64,000 nt of DNA, from positions 1 to 64,000 of the forward strand of contig CAYSJM010000010.1 of assembly GCA_964431385.1 (NCBI GenBank), read 5' to 3'. This DNA comes from UTCHB3 sp964431385 (GTDB lineage Bacteria > Bacteroidota > Ignavibacteria > Ignavibacteriales > Ignavibacteriaceae). Positions within the stretch are counted from its first letter, which is position 1. Every line of letters starts with the position of its first letter. Below the pieces are notes generated by a model, which was given only the letters and a program-made list of their open reading frames with translations, had not been told where the DNA came from and ran no database searches. This document shows positions 14,686 through 22,829 of the stretch, piece by piece. Made by a program: the position numbers and the translations under genes.

Positions 14686-17181
14686 ATGCGTCAAGTTTTA
14701 TTATTGCTGATTTTTCTCGTTCCGATAATGGCTCAAACGAATCAGCCAAAGATCGTTGAAGTCACTAAAAGTCTTCAACTTTCAGAGCTTTTTGTCAAAA
14801 ATGGTTTCTCACTTAACGGTTCACAAAAGTATGTTTCCGGTACTTCAGGTGGAACACTTGTATCACCATCTATCGAGATGCCATCTTTCGATAATTCCCC
14901 ATTCATTGCAACAGGAATAAAAGTGACCGGGAAATTCAAAACGCCTGAGGTCATCAGTTTTATACTTACTGTTGATGGTGAGGATTTCACGATGCACGCG
15001 AACGAGGACAGCGATCCTGTATTATCTAAAAATGTGATACTCACGCCACTCTATTTCGCAAAACCAACGAGCAAATCGGTTAAAGTGACTGTTATTGCTG
15101 TGGCTGAAGGTGTGGAGATCACCGGGGTTGAACTCGTTTTTATCAATCCGGGTAAATCCAATCCTGTCGAACCCGAAGTTTCATTGACACAGGATACATA
15201 TCCTAAACCACCTGTTGTGAGTAGAACAGGATGGGGATGTCCAATTGGTCAAAATTCAAATTGCGGAGCCACATCGACAACGGTGACACACCTGATTGTC
15301 CATCACACAGATGACAACAACAACATTACTGACTGGGCGGCAGCAGTAAGAGCCATTTACCAGTATCACACAGGCAGCAATGGCTGGTGCGATATCGGTT
15401 ACAACTATCTGGTTGCTCCTACAGGAGTGATTTATGAAGGCAGAGGTGGTGGTGATAATGTAGTAGGTGCCCATTTTTGCGGTTACAACGGCGGGACTAT
15501 GGGTGTTTCGATGCTTGGTACCTACACAACAGTTTCTCCTTCAGCTGCACTTCAGGCGTCTCTCACCAAAATCCTTGCATGGAAAGCTGACCAAAGAACT
15601 ATCAATCCACTCGGGACCTCATATCATGCTTCCTCAGGCTTGACCATCAACAACATCTCAGGTCACAGAGCCGGGTGTGCAACTGACTGCCCGGGTCAAA
15701 AATTCTTTGACAACGACCTGCAGAATATCAGGCAGGGAGTTCTGTCGTTAATCCAGAGCATTGCTCCGAAAATTACAACTACTTTTCCTGCAAATGGCAG
15801 CAACGATTTTAAAGTTTTTAATCCAATTCGTTTGACTTTTAATCTGCAGATGGACACAACTTCGGTAAAAAATGCAATCTCTCTCTCCCCCACTGATACT
15901 TTTACTGTTTCCTTTCCATCAGCTTTCGAAGCCGTTATTACACCAAAAGGATTGTGGAGTTTTAGCACAACCTATACCGTAAAAGTTGATACGAGTGCTA
16001 AAAATATCTATGGAACTTCAATAGACGGAGATGGCAATGGTGTTGCGGGTGATCCTTTTTATATGAGTTTTACTACCTCAATGCCTGACAATAATCCACC
16101 ACAGATAATTAAATACTATCCATCAGGATCGGATGTAAGCACATCTGCAGAGATGATGATTGTATTTAACGAAGAAATTGCCAACTATTCACAGAATATC
16201 ACTTTGAGTGATGGCGTAAATGCAAACATTCCTCTCTCATCCATGAACTTTACATGGGATGGAAACTACGGGCGACTAACATTTAAGACTGTTGCAAGTC
16301 TTGTTGGTGGAAAGTTTTATCTCTTAAAATTGAAAAGTGATTTAAGCGATAAAGTCGGTAACAAACTACCACAAGATTTTGATATCAATTTTCATGTTCC
16401 AATAGTTAACTATGCAGATGGAAATATTGTGGATAGATTTGAAGGCTATTCCACTTGGGGTAATCCTCTTCAGACCACAGGTACAACAGGTGTAGATACC
16501 TCGGTGACTAATTTTACAATAACTTCGGAAAAGAAAAAGGGCGGTATATTCTCCGGCAAAATTGGTTACAAATTTACCGGGACTGAAAACGGCAAAGTTG
16601 TTCTCAAAAAATCAACAGGGCATCTGCTTCCAACGGGAAATTCGACAGTCGGAATCTGGATATTCGGTGAGTTGAACAACATCAAGCTATCAATGATCCT
16701 CGAAAATTCATCGGAAATATTGGTGGATATGGGAAGAATTAATTTTTATGGATGGAGATTCTTCAATATTCCATTTGATAACTCCACCGGAAATACGCAG
16801 TTTAAGGGCTTTGTTCTGGATCAGACTGAAAACGCCGACAATCAAGGAGCTGTTTATTTTGATAATCTACAGTTCAATGGAACTTACACCGATATTGAAG
16901 AGGAAAATAGTGTGCCAAAACAATTTTCGCTTCAGCAAAACTATCCAAATCCTTTTAATCCGGAAACCGTAATTTCATTTACACTTCCCCAAAAAGGATT
17001 TGTCATAGGGAAAATTTATGATGTAATGGGTCGTGAAATAACAGTATTGCTAAATGGTGAATACGAATCAGGTTATCATTCTGTGAAATTTAATGGAGCT
17101 GATCTTTCTTCAGGCATTTATTTCTTTCACCTCACCACAGGTAACGAAAGAAAAACAATTAAAATGATCTTAAATAAATAG
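14686..17181 (+). CDS. Secreted PGRP-type N-acetylmuramoyl-L-alanine amidase with T9SS sorting domain
   Basis: 831 residues. A signal peptide (MRQVLLLLIFLVPIMAQ) is followed by an N-terminal beta domain, then a peptidoglycan-recognition amidase domain (about 185-355) starting at SRTGWGCP. The zinc ligands expected from PGRP/T7 lysozyme amidases are present: His206 or His207 (IVHHTDD), His327 (GHRAGC) and Cys335 (TDCPGQ), so it should be catalytically active on peptidoglycan stem peptides. Two Big_5-type Ig-like repeats (about 365-590) and a beta-rich domain follow. The C-terminus has the T9SS type A signal (NYPNPFNPETVISFTL ... KMILNK), so the protein should cross the outer membrane and be attached to the surface or released. 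It may lyse neighbouring cells or aid scavenging. Confidence 0.9.
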   Translation: MRQVLLLLIFLVPIMAQTNQPKIVEVTKSLQLSELFVKNGFSLNGSQKYVSGTSGGTLVSPSIEMPSFDNSPFIATGIKVTGKFKTPEVISFILTVDGEDFTMHANEDSDPVLSKNVILTPLYFAKPTSKSVKVTVIAVAEGVEITGVELVFINPGKSNPVEPEVSLTQDTYPKPPVVSRTGWGCPIGQNSNCGATSTTVTHLIVHHTDDNNNITDWAAAVRAIYQYHTGSNGWCDIGYNYLVAPTGVIYEGRGGGDNVVGAHFCGYNGGTMGVSMLGTYTTVSPSAALQASLTKILAWKADQRTINPLGTSYHASSGLTINNISGHRAGCATDCPGQKFFDNDLQNIRQGVLSLIQSIAPKITTTFPANGSNDFKVFNPIRLTFNLQMDTTSVKNAISLSPTDTFTVSFPSAFEAVITPKGLWSFSTTYTVKVDTSAKNIYGTSIDGDGNGVAGDPFYMSFTTSMPDNNPPQIIKYYPSGSDVSTSAEMMIVFNEEIANYSQNITLSDGVNANIPLSSMNFTWDGNYGRLTFKTVASLVGGKFYLLKLKSDLSDKVGNKLPQDFDINFHVPIVNYADGNIVDRFEGYSTWGNPLQTTGTTGVDTSVTNFTITSEKKKGGIFSGKIGYKFTGTENGKVVLKKSTGHLLPTGNSTVGIWIFGELNNIKLSMILENSSEILVDMGRINFYGWRFFNIPFDNSTGNTQFKGFVLDQTENADNQGAVYFDNLQFNGTYTDIEEENSVPKQFSLQQNYPNPFNPETVISFTLPQKGFVIGKIYDVMGREITVLLNGEYESGYHSVKFNGADLSSGIYFFHLTTGNERKTIKMILNK

Positions 17182-17212
17182 AATTTAGAAACTGCATTAA
17201 ACCGAATTTAAT

Positions 17213-18646
17213 ATGACTACAAATAAAATAGTTTTTGGTACTGATGGATGGCGCGGAATAATAGACGAGGATGTTAATAACAAGTCAATAGCAGAAGTGG
17301 GTCAGGCTTTTGCAGATTACCTTCTCTCGACTGTTCATAAAATAATCTCGCCGTCGGTTGTGGTTGGCTATGACGGAAGAAAAAATTCTAAACAGTATGC
17401 CACCCTCTTGGCAAGGGTGCTCGCCGGAAACCGGATAAGAGTTACACTTAGTGATAAAATCGTCCCTACACCGGTGCTTGCGTATGCTGTAAAAAAAGGC
17501 GGCTTTAATGCCGGTGTCATGATTACGGCGAGTCATAATCCGCCTCAGTTCAATGGTGTCAAATTTAAAGCTAATTATGGTGGTCCTTTTCTGACTGAGG
17601 ATACAAAAAGAGTGGAATCGTTCATAAATTATAACCTGATTCAGTCTTCAGACAATCTGACAACCGAAGACATTTTAGAAGAATATCTTTCAGGATTGAT
17701 TGACCGAATCGACTTTAAAAGTGCAAGAAAGAAAAAATTGAAGGTACTGATTGATTCGATGGGTGGAGCAGGTGGCACGATAATTCAGAGCCTGTTGAGC
17801 AGTCAAAAGATCGAAGCAGTTACAATATTTGGTGAACCCGATACCAATTTTAATGGCAGATCACCTGAACCTATCGACCAAAATCTATCCCAACTAAAAG
17901 AGGAGATTTTGAAAGATGATTATTCGTTTGGTATTGCAACCGACGGCGATGCCGATAGAGTAGCATTCGTGCTTGACAATGGTGAATGGCTAAGTGCTCA
18001 GGAAACAATCTTGCTTTTTACGGATTACCTGATCGAAACCGGTTTCGAGGATGGCGACATTGTGAAAACAGTCTCCGTTACCGATAAGTTATTTGCATAC
18101 CAATCTTCCACGAGAAATATCAGGGAAGTGCAGGTCGGCTTTAAGTATGTAACAGAAGAGATGCTCAAAGGTGGTGTCGCTATGGGTTTCGAAGAGAGCG
18201 GCGGATTTGGCATAACCAGCCACATCCCCGAGAGAGACGGAATCTTTTTTGCCATGTTAATGCTCGAGATGCTTGCCGATTCTGAGTTTACAAAATTGAG
18301 TGATCTCGTTCAAAGCAAAAGAGCAAAATATGGAACGGTTAACTACAACAGACGCGATCTCCCATATACCGGTGAAGACAGAATGGAGTTATTACCCCGG
18401 TTTGCCGATTCGATTCCAACAGAAGTTGCAGGATTTGGTATCACTGACACTTCCCTGTTTTATTCCGCTACCGGGGTGATTAATGGCTTAAAATTGCGAT
18501 TGGAAGGGAGTTCCAGATGGCTGCTTATAAGAAGCTCGGAAACTGAACCTTTGCTAAGATTTTACGCTGAAGGTGACTCACCCGATGAACCGGACACATT
18601 GTTAAACGCAGGCATCGAACTCCTGCTTCAAAAAAAGAATCACTAA
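17213..18646 (+). CDS. Phosphoglucomutase/phosphomannomutase family protein
   Basis: A 477-residue alpha-D-phosphohexomutase that interconverts hexose-1-phosphate and hexose-6-phosphate. The four family signatures are intact: catalytic phosphoserine in TASHNP (Ser107), the metal loop TDGDADR (about 243-249), the sugar loop FEESGGFG, and the phosphate-binding RSSETEPLLRFY near the C-terminus. It heads a tightly packed operon with a HAD protein (4-base gap), GH38 and GH94 genes. Given that a GH94 phosphorylase releases sugar-1-phosphate, this mutase most likely moves that product into glycolysis. Glucose versus mannose preference cannot be told by eye. Confidence 0.9.
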   Translation: MTTNKIVFGTDGWRGIIDEDVNNKSIAEVGQAFADYLLSTVHKIISPSVVVGYDGRKNSKQYATLLARVLAGNRIRVTLSDKIVPTPVLAYAVKKGGFNAGVMITASHNPPQFNGVKFKANYGGPFLTEDTKRVESFINYNLIQSSDNLTTEDILEEYLSGLIDRIDFKSARKKKLKVLIDSMGGAGGTIIQSLLSSQKIEAVTIFGEPDTNFNGRSPEPIDQNLSQLKEEILKDDYSFGIATDGDADRVAFVLDNGEWLSAQETILLFTDYLIETGFEDGDIVKTVSVTDKLFAYQSSTRNIREVQVGFKYVTEEMLKGGVAMGFEESGGFGITSHIPERDGIFFAMLMLEMLADSEFTKLSDLVQSKRAKYGTVNYNRRDLPYTGEDRMELLPRFADSIPTEVAGFGITDTSLFYSATGVINGLKLRLEGSSRWLLIRSSETEPLLRFYAEGDSPDEPDTLLNAGIELLLQKKNH

Positions 18647-18650
18647 GACC

Positions 18651-20012
18651 ATGTCAATTAAATATATTGAGAAATCAGAAATACCCTTCCTCTATAAAGG
18701 AATGGGTGAAGATTTTGCCATGATCGAGAACCCGGGATATATTTTTCCCCGCTTTGAGATCGTTCCTTTGGCAAAAAAGAGCAAAAAAGTTGAAGATATT
18801 GTTGCTGTCGTAATGGATATGGATGGAACAACCACCACAACGGAAGTTCTCTGCATTCACTCTCTTGAGTTTATGGTAAGACAAATAACAGGCAGAATGT
18901 CCAAAGAGGAATGGCTCGGTCTCGATGAAGAACATGACTACCCCCATATAATCGGGAACAGTACAACCAAGCATGTTGAATACCTCATAAAAACTTATCG
19001 TGACAAGATCGATATCGAACAACTTAAAAAGGCATTTATAAAAGCCGCTGTAAGAACAATTTGCTTTGGGAAAGATCCCAATAGAATTGCAGAAGTAAAG
19101 AACAACCTGGTATCGCTCGGTCTTGGGAAATTGTGCGATACCCCCGAACTATCAGCAATAATCAGTAAAGGACCCTCCGAATTTAAGAATTCCATCGGGT
19201 TGCAAAGTCTGACAATTCACAATATTAATGAATTCAGAATTGAAACCGAACATGAAGTTGTCCGAGCCGCAATTGATATTTATTATGCCAGGTACCACGA
19301 AATTCTTGCCATTATAGCCGAGGGTAAAGGTGCACAGATAATAGAAGAACTGAACCTCCCCTTGGGCAGGCATCTCATTGAGCCGATGCCGGGGGCTTTA
19401 TTGTTGTTACTCCTGTTAAAAGGAAAATTAAAAGGAATTGTTCCGCAGTTAAAACAATATCTTCTACACAACTTTAAGATTTTCGATAAGCCCGATTTTG
19501 ATATCGATTCAGAAATCGGCTTTCTGCAGAATCTTGCAGCAAAATTTGAAGAAAATCCGGCTAAAATAGCAGTGGTAACTTCCTCCATAAAGTATGAAGC
19601 TGACATCGTTCTAAACCAGGTATTTGCTGTATTTAGAGAGCAACTCGGCGAAATGGGATTAAACTCTGAAACCATCAAAGAATTTTCTGCACTTTTTACT
19701 GACCACAATCAGTTTTATGATGCAGTAATTACCGCCTCAGACTCAAGTGAGATTAGACTGAAACCCTACCGCGATCTTTACTCAATTGCCCTCCACAAAC
19801 TCTCCGTTCCGGTCGAGAAATTTGATCAGGTAATCGGATTTGAGGACTCAGAAAGCGGCAACCTTGCCATTCGTGCAGCGGGAATCGGAATGGCGATAGC
19901 AGTTCCTTTCGCCCAGACTGCGGGTCATAATCTCTCTGCCGCAAGTTACATTGCACATGGAGGGATTCCTGAAGTAATTTTTAAAAACCATCTTTTCCTA
20001 AATCATATTTGA
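18651..20012 (+). CDS. Large HAD-superfamily protein, beta-phosphoglucomutase-like
   Basis: 453 residues, about twice the size of an ordinary beta-phosphoglucomutase. All HAD motifs are visible: motif I MDMDGTTTTTE (nucleophile Asp near residue 54), motif II VVTSS, motif III Lys in RLKPYRD, and motif IV GFEDSESGNLAIRAAG. The ~230-residue stretch between motif I and motif II is far longer than a normal cap. In this operon it could isomerise or dephosphorylate a sugar phosphate made by the GH94 phosphorylase. It starts 4 bases after the phosphohexomutase stop and ends 6 bases before the GH38 gene, so it is firmly in the operon. The exact reaction is unknown. Confidence 0.8.
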   Translation: MSIKYIEKSEIPFLYKGMGEDFAMIENPGYIFPRFEIVPLAKKSKKVEDIVAVVMDMDGTTTTTEVLCIHSLEFMVRQITGRMSKEEWLGLDEEHDYPHIIGNSTTKHVEYLIKTYRDKIDIEQLKKAFIKAAVRTICFGKDPNRIAEVKNNLVSLGLGKLCDTPELSAIISKGPSEFKNSIGLQSLTIHNINEFRIETEHEVVRAAIDIYYARYHEILAIIAEGKGAQIIEELNLPLGRHLIEPMPGALLLLLLLKGKLKGIVPQLKQYLLHNFKIFDKPDFDIDSEIGFLQNLAAKFEENPAKIAVVTSSIKYEADIVLNQVFAVFREQLGEMGLNSETIKEFSALFTDHNQFYDAVITASDSSEIRLKPYRDLYSIALHKLSVPVEKFDQVIGFEDSESGNLAIRAAGIGMAIAVPFAQTAGHNLSAASYIAHGGIPEVIFKNHLFLNHI

Positions 20013-20018
20013 GAAGTT

Positions 20019-22817
20019 ATGTCAAAGTTTGATGACCACCTGAAAAATAAAGTATTTCATGTAATATCCAATACCCACTGGGACAGAGAGTGGCGTTTCC
20101 CCTTCCAACGGAACAGGCAAATGCTCGTTGATATGATCGACAAGGTAATTGAAATACTCGAAAACAACCACGACTACCGTGCATTTCATCTCGACAGTCA
20201 GTCAATAGTAATAACCGACTACCTCGAAGTAAAACCTCACATGAAAGAAAGATTTATAAAACTCGTTGAGGAAAAACGGCTGTTGATCGGTCCCTGGTTC
20301 ATTCTTCCCGAACAGTTTCAGGTTGGTGGTGAAAATCTGGTAAGGAATCTGCTTATAGGACACAAGATATGCAAAGATCATGGTGGAGTCTCCAAAATCG
20401 GCTACTCCCCTTTCTCATGGGGTCAAATTTCTCAACTTCCTCAGATTTACAAGGAATTTGGAATAGAACTGATTATGTTCTACCGCGGAATTAACTCACT
20501 CGAATCTCCCAAAGCAGAGTTTGTCTGGGAGGGTGCGGATGGAACTACAGCCCTCGCATCGAGATTTTCAACCATGCCACGGTATAATTTTTACTTCTAC
20601 ATCTACAGAACTGTAGTTCACAACGAAACCCCATACGATGTTGAACATCCCTGGAATAAAGGTGGAGTTCTCTTCCACTTCGCTGATGAAAAGCTGTACA
20701 AAGAAGATTTTTTCATGGCGGAATATCCCGATCATTACTACCCTGAAAATGTGAGACCGTCCGTGGAAGATATCGTTAACCGTCAGGCTGATGATTTCAC
20801 CACCCCTCATGTAATCTGGATGGAAGGTCACGATTCGTCAGGTCCGAATGAAAAAACTGTCCGAATTATCGAAGACATAAAAAAAGAATTCCCCGAAATT
20901 AATGTAATCCATTCCACTCTCGAAGATTACGCCGCTTCCCTCGCTGGAACATTTGATGAGGAAAAAGCTGCGTATGTTACCGGTGAAAGAAGAAGTGCAC
21001 AATACGACGCCAGAAGCGGAAATATGTACGGCTACACTACAAGTGCGAGAATGTACCTGAAGCAACGGAATTTTGAAGTTGAAAATTTCCTTCAGTTTTA
21101 TGCAGAACCTTTTAACGCATTCTCAGGGATGTTGGGAAATGACATAAACCACAAATACCTCGATCTCGCCTGGAATTATCTTGTCCAAAACTCAGCTCAC
21201 GACTCCATCGGCGGATGCTCACTCGATGCTATTCATGATGACATGATGTCACGCTACAAACAAGTTGAAGAAATTTCAACGGGTGTCTTTGAACGGGCTT
21301 GCAAATATTTTATTAAAAACATCGATCATTCGGGCAAACTTGAGAAATACGCTCATCCCGACTACCCGCAGTTCCTTACTGTCTTTAATCCAACCTCATT
21401 CCTCAGAAACGAAACAATGAGATTGATGATTGACATTCCGGAGAGGGCAACTGCCGGTTCATTAAAAATTATCGACGAAAATGGCGAAAGTCTTTCCCTT
21501 TCCATTCTCGAGGAATATGATGTTGAACCCGTTCTCGAACAGATGATAAACAGACCGATGTATTTGAAGACGAAGAGATATGAAGTACTGGTATCACTTA
21601 CCAATATTGCCCCTCTCGGCTACACATCATATGCAATTGTACCGGACACCTTCCTCCCTGTTGAATCAGAATTTATTGCAACAGGCAAAAAGAAAAAGAC
21701 TAAACTTGACAATGAATTCCTGCAAGTGACCTTCAACGACAATGGCACTTTTAATGTTTTTCACAAAGAAACCGGATTCTACTACAACAATCTTGGTAAT
21801 ATTTACGATGAGGGCGAAGGGGGACATGCATGGGTAAACAAACCGCTTCCACCTTTTGTAACGACTGATGAGTCAAAAGCAAAAGTGAAGTTAATCGAAA
21901 ATTCCACTCACTCCGCTACCGTTCAAATACGGCAATATTTATCTCTCCCTTCAAACTTAAAACAAAGACAGGGCAGAAATCCCGACTTTACAGTGGTACC
22001 TATAAAACTGAGTGTAACACTCGAAAAGGGTGCAAAAAAAGTTGAAATAAAAGTGGATGTAAACAACAAAGCCGAGAGCCATCGTCTAAGACTCCTCTTC
22101 CCTACAGGTTTGAAGATAAAAACCCATTACGGTGAGGGACAATTTGATGTGGTTGAAAGAAGTGTTGAGAGACCCGATACAAGTAACTGGATTGAACAAC
22201 CGATGTATGATTACCCGATGCATCAGTTCATGGCAGTTTCTGATGGCAGAAATGGTGCTGCTATCTTCACAAAGGGTCTGAAAGAATATGAAGTTCTCCC
22301 CGATACTCAAAACACAATTGCTATAACCCTTCTCCGGTCATTCAACTACATAATAGCTCCAAGCTCTGTAGAAGATTATTCGGAGCTAAAAGGCTCACAA
22401 TGCCTCGGTAAACAAACTTTTGACCTGGCATTTTATCCTTTTAAAGGTGACTGGTCTGATGGAGATGTCTATCCTGAAGCTTTAAAATACAATCTTCCCC
22501 TTTCGGCAGTTATCAGTTCCAAGGCAAACGGCACAATGCCATCAAGCATGTCATTCATAAAGATTGAGCCTGAAAATCTGATTTTCAGTTGCTTCAAAAA
22601 AGCAGAATCTGAAGAAAAGGGAGAATTTGTAATTCGCGTCTATAATCCAACTGAAGAGGGTATCTCTGGGAAAATCACTTTTGGAATTCCTCCAAAAAAT
22701 GTTTTCAGAACTTCATTGGAAGAAGAGGTTATTGAGAAGAAAAATCTGGTCGCACCAAACGAGTTATCAGTTAAAATTGGTGCAAAAAAACTTAAAACAT
22801 ATTTATTAAAATATTGA
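20019..22817 (+). CDS. Glycoside hydrolase family 38 (alpha-mannosidase-like) protein with altered active site
   Basis: 932 residues, the normal size for GH38 (MngB-like cytosolic enzymes). The N-terminal catalytic domain has the zinc motif NTHWDREW (His20, Asp22) and the later zinc His394 in NSAHDSIGGCS, followed by the middle and C-terminal GH38 domains. No signal peptide, so it is cytosolic. The stretch that normally reads PDSFG and carries the nucleophile/zinc Asp reads SPFSWGQISQLPQI here, placing Phe132 where Asp is expected. The frame is intact around it, so this is not a frameshift. It may be a divergent hydrolase, a different activity, or inactive. It is between the HAD protein and the GH94 phosphorylase, with gaps of 6 and 12 bases. 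Confidence 0.85.
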   Translation: MSKFDDHLKNKVFHVISNTHWDREWRFPFQRNRQMLVDMIDKVIEILENNHDYRAFHLDSQSIVITDYLEVKPHMKERFIKLVEEKRLLIGPWFILPEQFQVGGENLVRNLLIGHKICKDHGGVSKIGYSPFSWGQISQLPQIYKEFGIELIMFYRGINSLESPKAEFVWEGADGTTALASRFSTMPRYNFYFYIYRTVVHNETPYDVEHPWNKGGVLFHFADEKLYKEDFFMAEYPDHYYPENVRPSVEDIVNRQADDFTTPHVIWMEGHDSSGPNEKTVRIIEDIKKEFPEINVIHSTLEDYAASLAGTFDEEKAAYVTGERRSAQYDARSGNMYGYTTSARMYLKQRNFEVENFLQFYAEPFNAFSGMLGNDINHKYLDLAWNYLVQNSAHDSIGGCSLDAIHDDMMSRYKQVEEISTGVFERACKYFIKNIDHSGKLEKYAHPDYPQFLTVFNPTSFLRNETMRLMIDIPERATAGSLKIIDENGESLSLSILEEYDVEPVLEQMINRPMYLKTKRYEVLVSLTNIAPLGYTSYAIVPDTFLPVESEFIATGKKKKTKLDNEFLQVTFNDNGTFNVFHKETGFYYNNLGNIYDEGEGGHAWVNKPLPPFVTTDESKAKVKLIENSTHSATVQIRQYLSLPSNLKQRQGRNPDFTVVPIKLSVTLEKGAKKVEIKVDVNNKAESHRLRLLFPTGLKIKTHYGEGQFDVVERSVERPDTSNWIEQPMYDYPMHQFMAVSDGRNGAAIFTKGLKEYEVLPDTQNTIAITLLRSFNYIIAPSSVEDYSELKGSQCLGKQTFDLAFYPFKGDWSDGDVYPEALKYNLPLSAVISSKANGTMPSSMSFIKIEPENLIFSCFKKAESEEKGEFVIRVYNPTEEGISGKITFGIPPKNVFRTSLEEEVIEKKNLVAPNELSVKIGAKKLKTYLLKY

Positions 22818-22829
22818 TGCAATAAAAAA

